Positions 8,601 through 17,680 of a stretch of 64,000 nucleotides of DNA are shown here, piece by piece. Position 1 is the stretch's first letter, and the number at the start of each line of letters is the position of its first letter. A program made the translations under genes and the position numbers. The notes beneath the pieces are model-generated. The model saw only the letters and a program-made list of their open reading frames with translations, had not been told where the DNA came from and did no database searches. The stretch lies in the NCBI GenBank assembly GCA_027484725.1, contig JAIXSK010000013.1, positions 20,963-84,962 on the forward strand, given 5' to 3'. This DNA is from Flavobacterium sp. (GTDB lineage: Bacteria > Bacteroidota > Bacteroidia > Flavobacteriales > Flavobacteriaceae).

Positions 8601-10286
8601 TTATTTTTGTGCTTCGAGCAGCAACAAATCAAATTCGGTGTTGAACTTGACGTGGCCGTTTTTGACTATGGCCGTTTTGCCCGAATAAGCATCTTTTACC
8701 AAAGAGCCGTTTTTGAATACTTCACCTAACGAAATTTCTTTTTCGCCAGGATTGAGTTCAAGGGCAATAACCACTTTGTCTTGGATTTTTCCGAGGTTAT
8801 AAGTTCTTGAAAATGCAAAAGGTTTTTCAGAGATTTTATGATGAACACCCGCACCCACAGCCGGATGTTTTTTTCTGAATTGTCCGAGTTTTTGCCAGTG
8901 GTTCAGAATTTTTTTCGTCTCAGGATTTGATGCGACATCTTCCCAATTCATGAATGAACGCAAAGTAGCATCGCCTTCTGTGCCCGGAACCACCAGTGAG
9001 CGAGCGGTTTCATCGCCGTAATAAATTTGGGCAATACCCTGTGAAAGCAACAATCGATTGGCACTTTCATAAGGTTTTTTGCGGTTGGCGTCAAAAGGTT
9101 TTGAGTCATCATGTGAAGAAAGGTAATTCAAAACGCTGAATCCTTTGAGTGGGCCTTGCAGTTGACGGTTGTATTTGTCAAACATCGCTTCGTAACTGAG
9201 TTGTGCCGCATTCCATTTAAATTCAAAATTGATCAGGCTGTTAAAACCATTTTGGAAGTAGTTGACTTTCTTGTCGCCAAAATCAAAGTCTTGACCACCG
9301 CTGATGCCATAATTGTACACTTCGGCAATGGTGTAAAACGAATTGTTGTCTAATACTTTGCTTGGATTGTTTTTCTTCCAGAGTGCAAAAGCGTAATCGC
9401 ATTGGGTTTTAAAATCGGTCCAAACACTTTCACCGACATGTTTTACTGTATCAGCACGGTATCCGTCAATACCAAATTCTGCTATATAATCGGTCAGCCA
9501 TTTAATGATGTAATACCGCGGTGCGCGCGGATATCCGGTTCTTTTAAAGAAAGCATCGAGTGACGCCATTTCTTGGTTGTATCTACCTTCTTTTTTCCAT
9601 TTTTCAACTAAAAATTCGGGTAAATCAACCGGTTGATCGCTTTCTGTTAATACATCCGGCAGATTTTTGACTAGGGTACAAGCCGTGGTGTTTTCATAGT
9701 TGTCGTATTTGCATTGCGGCTCGGTACGCACCCAATCTGAAGGCCAAACCGTATCAACTTCAGTCACCGGTCCGGTATGATTGATCACGCCATCAAGCAT
9801 GATGCGGATTCCCTTAGCATGAGCTTTTTGAACCAGTTCGGCTAAATCTTTTTTGGTGCCGAAATTCGGATCAAGTGTCGTCCAATCGCGCGTCCAGTAA
9901 CCGTGAAAACCATAAGTGAGCCCGGTGCCTTCATCCACTCCGTCGTGAATCTGTTCTACAATTGGAGTAAACCAAAGAGCATTGACCCCCAATTTTTCAA
10001 AATATCCTTCGTCTAATTTTTGAATAATGCCCCGCAAGTTTCCGCCTTCAAATCCGCGGAGTTTTGCCGTTGGTTTATCCCGGTTGAAGTAAATTTCTTT
10101 TTTTGGGTTTCCGTTGCAAAACCGGTCGGTCATCAAGAAATATAAATTGGCACCTTCCCAAACAAAAGGCGTTTGGGCCTGAACCATTTTTTGGGTCGGT
10201 TTTTTCTTTTGGGTTTGTGCTGAATTCATGGCGGGCTGTAATAAGATAAGTCCGATAAAAAACAGAGTTATTTTTTTGATCATCAT
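8601..10286 (-). CDS. GH13 alpha-amylase family enzyme, periplasmic
   Basis: This 561-residue glycoside hydrolase begins with a Sec signal peptide (MMIKKITLFFIGLILLQPAMNSAQ) and an alanine/glutamine cleavage region. The GH13 barrel starts at NLYFLMTDRFCNGN. Region I is DGVINH at 165-170. The catalytic nucleophile is D279 in FGIDGYRADTVKH, the acid/base is E322 in IAEVYNY, and the transition-state Asp is D393 in LSSHD. The C-terminal beta domain ends LLLLEAQK. It acts on alpha-1,4-glucans, probably as a periplasmic maltogenic or saccharifying amylase. It starts 1 nt after the GH31 stop codon (ATGATG start, second Met in frame), is last in the operon, and is followed by a terminator. Confidence 0.9.
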   Translation of the reverse strand: MMIKKITLFFIGLILLQPAMNSAQTQKKKPTQKMVQAQTPFVWEGANLYFLMTDRFCNGNPKKEIYFNRDKPTAKLRGFEGGNLRGIIQKLDEGYFEKLGVNALWFTPIVEQIHDGVDEGTGLTYGFHGYWTRDWTTLDPNFGTKKDLAELVQKAHAKGIRIMLDGVINHTGPVTEVDTVWPSDWVRTEPQCKYDNYENTTACTLVKNLPDVLTESDQPVDLPEFLVEKWKKEGRYNQEMASLDAFFKRTGYPRAPRYYIIKWLTDYIAEFGIDGYRADTVKHVGESVWTDFKTQCDYAFALWKKNNPSKVLDNNSFYTIAEVYNYGISGGQDFDFGDKKVNYFQNGFNSLINFEFKWNAAQLSYEAMFDKYNRQLQGPLKGFSVLNYLSSHDDSKPFDANRKKPYESANRLLLSQGIAQIYYGDETARSLVVPGTEGDATLRSFMNWEDVASNPETKKILNHWQKLGQFRKKHPAVGAGVHHKISEKPFAFSRTYNLGKIQDKVVIALELNPGEKEISLGEVFKNGSLVKDAYSGKTAIVKNGHVKFNTEFDLLLLEAQK

Positions 10287-10287
10287 G

Positions 10288-12675
10288 TTAAAACTGAATT
10301 TGAATTTCTTTGGTCATTCCTTTGTTCCATAACAACTGGATTTCGGCTTTATGCCCAGACATTTTAGCGGTAACTTCTTGCCCGTCAACGGTAATCTTCT
10401 TGATATTCATAGGCATGTTGTGAACCGTCAAGGTAGCTTTTTTATCAGTGGCTTGGTAGTTTTTGCCCACTTCAGCGCTGAGTGTAATACGCATGTTTTG
10501 GGCGGTATTTTTGGCTGAAAACTTCAAGAGTTCATAGGCGCCTTTTTCAAATGCTTTCGGAGTTTTTCCGTCGTCATTATAGGCTAGTCCGTCTGAAGTT
10601 GGTACCGCTTCATCATAATAATAATGAATCATCAAATCACTGAACGAATATTGTGCGCTGTTGGCAAAAGTCCGGGTCATGGGCACAAAACTTCCGCCAG
10701 CTACAAATACCGGAATATGATCTGCGCCAAAGTTCACATTTTCGGTGCTGTTGCTGTTGTATTTTTGTTCGGTATAAAAATCAAACCAATGGCGTTTGTC
10801 ATTCGGAAATGTAATTGAACTGCTTGTTACGCCTGCTTGGCTGATGGGCGTTACCATAAAGGCATTGCCCCAAAAGTAACTTTTGTCTGAAATGCTTTGG
10901 GCTCGTCCGTTTTCAATCATCACCGGACGCATGAGCGGCATACCGGTTTGGTTGTTTTCAAAAGCCAAAGTGTAGTTGTAAGGCATGAGTTGATAGCGCA
11001 ATTCAACCAGTTTTTTGGCTAGTGCCCTGGTGGCCACATCTTTGCGCGCTACTTCTGAAGCCACGTCTTCTTGCGCATGCGGTCTGAAAATTGGCTGAAA
11101 AACACCGTATTGCAACCAACGCAAATAGAGCTCGTTGTCAAAATAGTCGCCGGCAAATCCGCCCAAATCAGAATGCATATAGCCCAAACCTTGTAAGCCC
11201 ATTTGCAAAGAAATTTCCATTTGACTTTGCAAACCGCCCCAAGAACGGCTCACATCACCGCTCCACGGAATCATGCCAAAACGCTGCGAGCCTGAATAAC
11301 CCGCGCGCATCAAGATAAAAGGTCGTTGCTCGGGGAAATCTTTCTGATAACCATCGGCTATGAGCTGGGCCCATTGGTGTCCGTAAACATTGTGCACGAC
11401 ATCGGCTTTTCCGGCTGCGGTAATGGCCTTGGACGGAAATACTTCGGGTTCGCCCAAATCGCCCCACATACCGCCCACACCTTGTTTGACCAGGCGTTTG
11501 TAGACATTCCAGAACCAGTCTTTGCCTTCGGGTTTAAACACATCAACCAGCGATGTATTGCCAAAGTAAAAATCCCAAGTACACGGTTTACCGGTTTTGT
11601 CGGTGACCAAGATTTTTTTATCTACGGCTTCGCGCCATTTTGAGGAAGTGGTCAAAATAAAAGGCTCGGTAATGAGAATGGTTTGCACGCCTTGGGCAGA
11701 TAAATCAGACATCATCTTTTCGGGGTTCGGAAAATTGTCTTTGTCCCAATCTAGATTGCCCATGGTGCCCTGAACTGTTTTGCCAAACCAATATAAATCG
11801 AGGATGATTCCATCTACGGGAATTTGATTTTCTTGAAATTTTCTAATGGTGTTCTCTACCTCATTTTGGTTGTGATAGCCAAAACGCGATGAGAGATTTC
11901 CAAAAGCCCAACGCGGAGGCAAAGGCTGTTTTCCGGTGAGGCCGGTATATTTCTGGGTCAAATCAGTCAGGCTATTACCAACGATGATTTGATAGGTTTT
12001 TCGGCCCGTGATGGTTTCATAACGGAGCGTGTTGTTTTTTTGGCTGTCTAAATCAAGGTAACCAATGGCTGAATTGTCAAAATGCACCGCATAATAACGA
12101 CTGTTGCTTTTAGAAGCCAGCACGAGCGGAATACAAAAATTCATGAGTTCGGCACGGGTTTCATAACCATAATGCGCGCGGTTGTATAATTGCAAACGGT
12201 TTCCGCGGCGGTTCATGCCCAAAGCACGCGCACCGCCACCGTAGAGTTGGTCATCGGTTTCAAGGTTGAATGAAATGGTTTGGGTGGAGTCGTTGACTTT
12301 GGTAAATCCTTCTTTTTCAGAGAGTATTTCGGAATTGTTTTGCAGATAATGTATCTGAAACGGAGCCTTGTCAATGGCTAAATTGAGTTGCCCGCACTGC
12401 AAAGACAATTTGTTTTTGTTGTCGGAAAACATGACTTTTAAACCTGGTTTTTTGGCCAATGGAACCACTGCATACGAATGAGTGTCAAAGCGCTCTCCGG
12501 TTGGGATAAATGAGGTTTCGACCATGCTTTCGGTATAGGGCTCAATTCGGTAGGTGCCATCAGAAGTTTTGATTTCAAGAATGTTTTGCGACCAAGTGTG
12601 CGAGAGGTATTTTCGCGCAGCATTTTGCGCCATCGCTGCACATGAAATCAATAAAAGAAAGACTGTTTTTTTCAT
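10288..12675 (-). CDS. GH31 alpha-glucosidase, periplasmic
   Basis: This 795-residue exo-acting glucosidase carries a signal peptide (MKKTVFLLLISCAAMAQ). The N-terminal beta-sandwich is followed by the GH31 barrel. The nucleophile is predicted as D406 in MWGDLGEPE and the acid/base as D474 in PWSGDVSRSW. GLQSQMEISLQMGLQG and the SDLGGF motif follow, then C-terminal beta domains. It should release glucose from non-reducing ends of maltodextrins, the role played by the GH97 SusB in the Bacteroides thetaiotaomicron Sus system. It lies 6 nt downstream of a cyclomaltodextrinase-like gene and 1 nt upstream of the next amylase. Specificity for alpha-1,4 versus 1,6 links is not readable. Confidence 0.9.
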   Translation of the reverse strand: MKKTVFLLLISCAAMAQNAARKYLSHTWSQNILEIKTSDGTYRIEPYTESMVETSFIPTGERFDTHSYAVVPLAKKPGLKVMFSDNKNKLSLQCGQLNLAIDKAPFQIHYLQNNSEILSEKEGFTKVNDSTQTISFNLETDDQLYGGGARALGMNRRGNRLQLYNRAHYGYETRAELMNFCIPLVLASKSNSRYYAVHFDNSAIGYLDLDSQKNNTLRYETITGRKTYQIIVGNSLTDLTQKYTGLTGKQPLPPRWAFGNLSSRFGYHNQNEVENTIRKFQENQIPVDGIILDLYWFGKTVQGTMGNLDWDKDNFPNPEKMMSDLSAQGVQTILITEPFILTTSSKWREAVDKKILVTDKTGKPCTWDFYFGNTSLVDVFKPEGKDWFWNVYKRLVKQGVGGMWGDLGEPEVFPSKAITAAGKADVVHNVYGHQWAQLIADGYQKDFPEQRPFILMRAGYSGSQRFGMIPWSGDVSRSWGGLQSQMEISLQMGLQGLGYMHSDLGGFAGDYFDNELYLRWLQYGVFQPIFRPHAQEDVASEVARKDVATRALAKKLVELRYQLMPYNYTLAFENNQTGMPLMRPVMIENGRAQSISDKSYFWGNAFMVTPISQAGVTSSSITFPNDKRHWFDFYTEQKYNSNSTENVNFGADHIPVFVAGGSFVPMTRTFANSAQYSFSDLMIHYYYDEAVPTSDGLAYNDDGKTPKAFEKGAYELLKFSAKNTAQNMRITLSAEVGKNYQATDKKATLTVHNMPMNIKKITVDGQEVTAKMSGHKAEIQLLWNKGMTKEIQIQF

Positions 12676-12681
12676 AGCTAA

Positions 12682-14520
12682 TTATTTCAGCTCAAGAATG
12701 AGCACTGATTTGGCATCGATGCTGATTTCAGCGGCCAAAGGATATCTTTTTTGGTTCAAAACATCATAAACCATTTCGTGATTTTGAATGCTTTCTTGGT
12801 AACGACTGGTTTTGACGGTTTGTGCTTTGTTGCTGTTGTTGACCAAAACCATTACAGATTGATCATCGGTATATCTGAAATACACATAAACATTGTTGTC
12901 AGGCAAATAGTGTTTCATTTTTCCGAAGTGAATTGCGTTGTTTTTCTTACGCCAGTTCAAAAGTTTAGAGGTAAAATCAAAAAACTTATTTTGTTCAGCG
13001 GTCCGACCCGTTGCCGTAAAAGCATTGTTGGTGTCACCTTTCCAACCGCCCGGAAAATCGCGGCGAATATCAGCATCGCCTTTGTTTTTATCGCCGCTCA
13101 TGCCTATTTCAGAACCGTAATAAATTTGTGGAATTCCACGAACAGTAGCAATGAGGGTCATGGCCATTTGGTATTTCTGAAAATCGTTTTTATATAATTC
13201 ATTAAAACGATTGGTGTCATGGTTTTCCATAAAGGTGAGCAAATTGTTTGGGTTTGGGTACAAAAAGTCATTGGTGAAATTGTTGTACACCCGGATGGCG
13301 CCTTTGTCCCAAGTAGCTTCGTTCTCGTTAAATACCGATGATAAAACGTCTTGCAAAGTAAAATCCATCACACTGGGCAAATACGAGTTGTAACTTTCAA
13401 TCGCGCCAATTTTACTGTCTTTTTGCCAATAAGCCATTTGCGCCTGGCTGTACATCCAGACTTCGCCCACGATGTTGAAATACGGATATTCATCGGTGAT
13501 GGCTTTGGTCCATTGAGCGATGCCTTGTTTGTCATTGTAGGAATAAGTATCTACGCGAAAACCGTCTAAATCAGCATATTCAATCCACCAAAGTGCGTTT
13601 TGTGTGAGATAATTGAGCACCAGCGGATTTGACTGATTCAAATCGGGCATGCTTTTAACAAACCAACCGTCAACACAGAGTTTTTTGTCGGTCTGCGAAA
13701 CATTTGTGTCAAATTGCGAAGTCATGCGGTAGTTGCATTGGGCAAAACCCGGAAACTGATGAACCCAATCATAGCTAGGCAAGTCTTTGAGCATCCAATG
13801 CTCGGCGCCCCAATGGTTGGTCACGTAATCCATGATGAGTTTGAGGCCTTTTTCATGAGCTGCTTTGGATAGCGCTACGTATTCTTCGTTGGTGCCAAAA
13901 CGCGCATCAATTTTATAAACGTCTGATTGTCCGTAGGTGTGATACGAATATTGCGCATCATTGTCTTCGCACAGCGGAGTAGGCCAAAGTGCTGTAACGC
14001 CCAATTGTTGCAAATAATCTAAATGATCTATCATGCCTTGAACATCGCCGCCATGACGACCGCCGGGTTGGGAACGATTTGCTTTTTCAGTGAGCGATGG
14101 GCTTGAATCATTGGCCGGGTTTCCGTTGGCAAAGCGGTCTGACATGATGAGATAAACCACATCAGAAGCGTCAAAACCTTTGCGTAAACGCGAATTTTCA
14201 CGGCGCTTTTTGAGCTCATAACTTTGCTTGAAGGCGGGTTTTTTGGAACCGGCAGCGGTAAAATTCAAATCAAAAGTTTGCGGGGGCAAATTTTGGGTGT
14301 CAATGGTGACAAATAAATAATTGGGGTTTTCAGTTTTTTGGATGTTTTTGACAACAATGCCACCTGAAGCGCTCACGCTGTATTGAGCCACATTGGGCGC
14401 ATAACACATGATTTGCACGTCGGAATGTTGCATGCCGGCATACCAAAACGGAGGTTCGATTTTTTGGAGTTGTGCGTGGGCCGCTGCAGCCACAAACAAA
14501 AGGAAAAGAATTTTTTTCAT
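12682..14520 (-). CDS. GH13 cyclomaltodextrinase/neopullulanase-like enzyme (SusA-like)
   Basis: This 612-residue protein has a signal peptide (MKKILFLLFVAAAAHA) and an N-terminal Ig-like domain typical of cyclomaltodextrinases at about 18-110. A GH13 barrel starts at VVYLIMSDRFANGNP, and a C-terminal domain ends SVLILELK. Region I is DYVTNH; the nucleophile is D324 in GFRVDTYSYND, the acid/base E353 in IVGEVW, and D435 in MENHD. The GFRVDTYSYND form of region II is the neopullulanase/cyclomaltodextrinase version. It matches SusA in role: cutting imported maltooligosaccharides in the periplasm. A hairpin element separates it from GH65 upstream, so its expression may be partly uncoupled from that gene. 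Confidence 0.9.
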   Translation of the reverse strand: MKKILFLLFVAAAAHAQLQKIEPPFWYAGMQHSDVQIMCYAPNVAQYSVSASGGIVVKNIQKTENPNYLFVTIDTQNLPPQTFDLNFTAAGSKKPAFKQSYELKKRRENSRLRKGFDASDVVYLIMSDRFANGNPANDSSPSLTEKANRSQPGGRHGGDVQGMIDHLDYLQQLGVTALWPTPLCEDNDAQYSYHTYGQSDVYKIDARFGTNEEYVALSKAAHEKGLKLIMDYVTNHWGAEHWMLKDLPSYDWVHQFPGFAQCNYRMTSQFDTNVSQTDKKLCVDGWFVKSMPDLNQSNPLVLNYLTQNALWWIEYADLDGFRVDTYSYNDKQGIAQWTKAITDEYPYFNIVGEVWMYSQAQMAYWQKDSKIGAIESYNSYLPSVMDFTLQDVLSSVFNENEATWDKGAIRVYNNFTNDFLYPNPNNLLTFMENHDTNRFNELYKNDFQKYQMAMTLIATVRGIPQIYYGSEIGMSGDKNKGDADIRRDFPGGWKGDTNNAFTATGRTAEQNKFFDFTSKLLNWRKKNNAIHFGKMKHYLPDNNVYVYFRYTDDQSVMVLVNNSNKAQTVKTSRYQESIQNHEMVYDVLNQKRYPLAAEISIDAKSVLILELK

Positions 14521-14575
14521 AGAGGTTGATTGATTTTCAGTAAGCTGCTTTTTTTGAAAACGTCGGCCGCGTCAG

Positions 14576-14639
14576 GGATGAAAGCGATATCCTTTTGATG
14601 CCGCTTTTGGGGCGGCATCAAAAGATAAAGCGGACAGCC
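14576..14639. repeat. REP-like intergenic hairpin element, copy A
   Basis: A perfect 13-bp inverted repeat (CTTTTGATGCCGC at 14592-14604, its complement at 14612-14624) with a 7-nt loop is flanked by GGATG and CGGACAGCC blocks. Very similar flanks surround the hairpin at 60420-60475. It fills the 138-base gap between the GH65 and GH13 genes. From memory it resembles intergenic repeats common in Flavobacteriia. The stem could also terminate transcripts or stabilise mRNA, but there is no T-run. Confidence 0.55.
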
Positions 14640-14658
14640 CGACCCGCAGGGAGACGCC

Positions 14659-16962
14659 CTAAACCGTTACCAAACCGTTGGGCTCGACCGTTACTTCACG
14701 GCCGTTGACCACCACGGTAATTTCGCGATCGCCTTCTAAAGCGAACTTGGTTTGATTTTGCTGTACCGACACCTCTAAAATTTGGTGGCGGAAATTGATT
14801 TTAAATGAGTAGCCTTTCCATTCTTTGGGAATGCGCGGGCTGAAATGCAATTGATTGTTTTTGACACGCATGCCGCCAAAACCTTCTACAATACTCATCC
14901 AAGTGCCTGCCATTGAGGTAATGTGCAAGCCCTCTTTGACTTCTTTGTTGTAATCATCTAAATCTAAACGCGAAGTTCTGAGGTAGAAGGTATAGGCCAT
15001 ATCCATTTTGCCCAAAATGGCTGCTTGAATTGAGTGAACGCATGGCGAAAGCGAACTTTCATGCACGGTGAAAGGCTCGTAGAAATTAAAGTGTCTTTCA
15101 AGTTCTTGCATGCTGAAATGGTCTTCAAAGAAATAGAATCCTTGCAAAACGTCGGCTTGTTTGATGTACGGTGAGCGCAGGATTTTATCCCAAGACCATT
15201 TTTGGTTGATGGGGCGTTGTTTTGGGTCTAAATCGGCTACCCGCACGAGTTCTTTGTCTAAGAAACCGTCTTGTTGCAAATAGACTTGATGTTCTTCGCT
15301 GTATGGGAAATACATATTCTGAGCGACATTTTCCCAAGCTTGTAGTTCCGTTTCTGAGATGTTGGTTTTTTGGGCAATGCGGGCATAGTCTGAAGCGTAT
15401 TCAGCGGCCACTTTGCGCACTTGCTCAGCGGTATATTCTAAACACCATTTGGCGATGTAATTGGTGTAGAAGTTATTATTGACGTTGTTTTCGTATTCGT
15501 TCGGTCCGGTTACGCCCAACATGACGTATTTGTTTTTGGCTGTTGAAAAGTTGACGCGTTGCTGCCAGAAGCGCGCAATGCCAATGAGTACTTCGAGCCC
15601 TTTTTCAGGAATGTATGAATAGTCGCCGGTATAACGGTAATAGTTGTAAATGGCAAAAGCGATGGCTCCGTTTCGGTGGATTTCTTCAAAGGTAATTTCC
15701 CACTCGTTGTGGCATTCTTCGCCGTTCATGGTAACCATAGGGTAAAGCGCTGCGCCACCGGTAAAGCCTAATTTCTCGGCATTTTCAATGGCTCTGCCGA
15801 GTTGGTTGTAGCGATAAGTGAGCAAGTTGCGCGCTACTTCTTGGTCTTTGGTGGCCATGTAAAACGGAATGCAATACGCCTCGGTATCCCAATAGGTTGA
15901 ACCGCCGTATTTTTCGCCGGTAAATCCTTTCGGACCAATGTTGAGTCTTGAATCTCTACCTGAATAAGTTTGGTTGAGTTGAAAGATGTTGAAGCGAATG
16001 CCTTGTTGTGCTTTGACATCGCCGTCAATGGTAATGTCTGACATTTCCCAGATTTTGCCCCAAGATTGAATTTGCTCAGAAAGCAAAGCGTCAAAACCTT
16101 TGGCTAAAGCCGCAGCAATTACTTTTTCAGCAGCCGCTTGGGTGTTTTCGTGGTTCATTGAGGCGGTATAACCTCCGATTTTCTCAATGGATGCCGTGGC
16201 GCCTTGAGCCGTTTGTACCGTATATTGGAATTGTATTTTTTCTTGGTTGGCCTCAACAATTTCAGTTGCGTTTTGGGTGGCAGTTCCGTTCAGAAACACA
16301 CGGTTATTCATAAACGTGGTCGCAATGAAATGCGTTTTGAAAGTACGCGCGGTCACAAATGCTGCATTGCCTTGGTGTTTTACTTCGAGCGGTTCCCAGA
16401 ATTTTTCTTCCCAGTTGGCGTCTTCGTTGGTTACGCCTGCATCGAGATAAGGTTTGAAAACGATGGTGGCCGATTGGTTGAGCGGGGTAATTTCATAGCG
16501 AATGAGTCCGGCTTCATCTAAAGTTTGCGATAAAAAGCGACGCACGTTTACGGCAATTTCAACACCGTTTTGGAGCGTGGCATCAAACGAACGATGATAC
16601 CAGCCTTCTTTCATATTGAGTTCGCGGCGGAAGCGTTTGACTTCTTTGCATTGATTTAAATCAAGAACTTCTCCGTTGATGGTAATGTCAATGCCAATCC
16701 AGTTGGGTGCGTTGAGCACTTTGGCAAAATATTCCGGATAGCCGTTTTTCCACCAGCCCACTTTGGTTTTGTCGGGGTAATATACACCTCCGATATAGCT
16801 TCCTTGAAAGGTGGCTCCGGAGTAGGTTTCTTCAAAATTGGCTCTCTGGCCCATGGTGCCATTGCCTAGACTGAAAAGACTTTCAGATGATTCTACTTGT
16901 GCAGTATCAAATCCTTCTTCAATAATGGACCAATTATCTGGTTGAATGTAATCCTGATTCAT
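14659..16962 (-). CDS. GH65 maltose phosphorylase
   Basis: This 767-residue cytoplasmic enzyme has no signal peptide. GH65 enzymes phosphorolyse alpha-diglucosides with inversion, giving beta-glucose 1-phosphate and glucose. The super-sandwich domain occupies about 1-300. The (alpha/alpha)6 barrel carries the catalytic acid at E489 in GVTGPNEYENN. A phosphate-binding Ser/Gly segment (HITSMAGTW) lies toward the C-terminus. The adjacent beta-phosphoglucomutase uses the beta anomer product, which strongly supports phosphorylase rather than hydrolase activity. Maltose is the likely substrate from context; trehalose or kojibiose specificity cannot be excluded by reading. Confidence 0.88.
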   Translation of the reverse strand: MNQDYIQPDNWSIIEEGFDTAQVESSESLFSLGNGTMGQRANFEETYSGATFQGSYIGGVYYPDKTKVGWWKNGYPEYFAKVLNAPNWIGIDITINGEVLDLNQCKEVKRFRRELNMKEGWYHRSFDATLQNGVEIAVNVRRFLSQTLDEAGLIRYEITPLNQSATIVFKPYLDAGVTNEDANWEEKFWEPLEVKHQGNAAFVTARTFKTHFIATTFMNNRVFLNGTATQNATEIVEANQEKIQFQYTVQTAQGATASIEKIGGYTASMNHENTQAAAEKVIAAALAKGFDALLSEQIQSWGKIWEMSDITIDGDVKAQQGIRFNIFQLNQTYSGRDSRLNIGPKGFTGEKYGGSTYWDTEAYCIPFYMATKDQEVARNLLTYRYNQLGRAIENAEKLGFTGGAALYPMVTMNGEECHNEWEITFEEIHRNGAIAFAIYNYYRYTGDYSYIPEKGLEVLIGIARFWQQRVNFSTAKNKYVMLGVTGPNEYENNVNNNFYTNYIAKWCLEYTAEQVRKVAAEYASDYARIAQKTNISETELQAWENVAQNMYFPYSEEHQVYLQQDGFLDKELVRVADLDPKQRPINQKWSWDKILRSPYIKQADVLQGFYFFEDHFSMQELERHFNFYEPFTVHESSLSPCVHSIQAAILGKMDMAYTFYLRTSRLDLDDYNKEVKEGLHITSMAGTWMSIVEGFGGMRVKNNQLHFSPRIPKEWKGYSFKINFRHQILEVSVQQNQTKFALEGDREITVVVNGREVTVEPNGLVTV

Positions 16963-17023
16963 TTTCTCTTCTCTTTTTGTTTATGCTTGTAGTTTGTTTT
17001 GGGTGTCGATGATGGGTCGACAG

Positions 17024-17680
17024 TTATTTTTTGATTAATGATTCTATAAAACTTAAATCCATGTAGGTAAAGTCTTTAAAAGTGTATTGTGCTTCGTGTA
17101 AAATACTTGCCTCGCCAATGCCCACACTGGTCATGCCTGCAATATTGGCGGCTTGAACACCGGCTACTGAATCTTCAAAAACAATCGATTGTTCATAGGC
17201 GATGCCCAGTTTGCGTGCGGCCTGCAAGAAAACTTCCGGATCGGGTTTGGCGTTGCTCACGTCGTTGCCGTCAATGATCACGTCAAAGTATTCCATGATG
17301 CCGGTTTTTTCAAGAATCGGGCGTGCGTTTTTACTGGCTGATCCCAAAGCAATGGCTTGGTTTTGTTCTTTCAGATATTGTAATACAGGCATTACGCCGG
17401 GTAAAATTTCGCTGTAATTCATATGAACGAGGTACGACAAGTAATCTTCGTTTTTTTGAACCAGCCAACGATCTTTGTCTGCTTGCGAAGCTTCTATTTT
17501 TCCGAGTTCGAGAATTAAGTCTAGTGATCGAACGCGGCTCACACCTTTGAGGTGCTCATTGTGTTCTGGGGTAAATTCTATTCCGAGCTCGGCAGCAATT
17601 TTTTGCCAAGCCAGAAAGTGATATTTGGCTGTGTCGACAATGACGCCGTCAAGATCAAATATGAAAGCTTTTTTATTCAT
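17024..17680 (-). CDS. pgmB: beta-phosphoglucomutase
   Basis: This HAD-superfamily enzyme of 218 residues converts beta-glucose 1-phosphate to glucose 6-phosphate. The nucleophile motif FDLDGVIVDT has D9 and D11, and the beta-PGM cap carries KGVSRVRSL. Motif II is LGSASKN, and motif III is KPDPEVFLQAA followed by FEDSVAGVQAA. ATG 17680 overlaps the MFS stop codon region by 8 nt and gives the normal HAD start. A longer in-frame start at 17707 would only add residues inside the MFS gene. Position between the sugar importer and GH65 fixes its role in maltose phosphorolysis. Confidence 0.92.
   Translation of the reverse strand: MNKKAFIFDLDGVIVDTAKYHFLAWQKIAAELGIEFTPEHNEHLKGVSRVRSLDLILELGKIEASQADKDRWLVQKNEDYLSYLVHMNYSEILPGVMPVLQYLKEQNQAIALGSASKNARPILEKTGIMEYFDVIIDGNDVSNAKPDPEVFLQAARKLGIAYEQSIVFEDSVAGVQAANIAGMTSVGIGEASILHEAQYTFKDFTYMDLSFIESLIKK

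Noticed and set aside
14556..14570. GAAAACGTCGGCC resembles half of the LacI palindrome in front of the SusA-like gene
   Set aside because: Only one half fits; the other half departs at the key T, and the segment belongs to the flank of the REP-like element.
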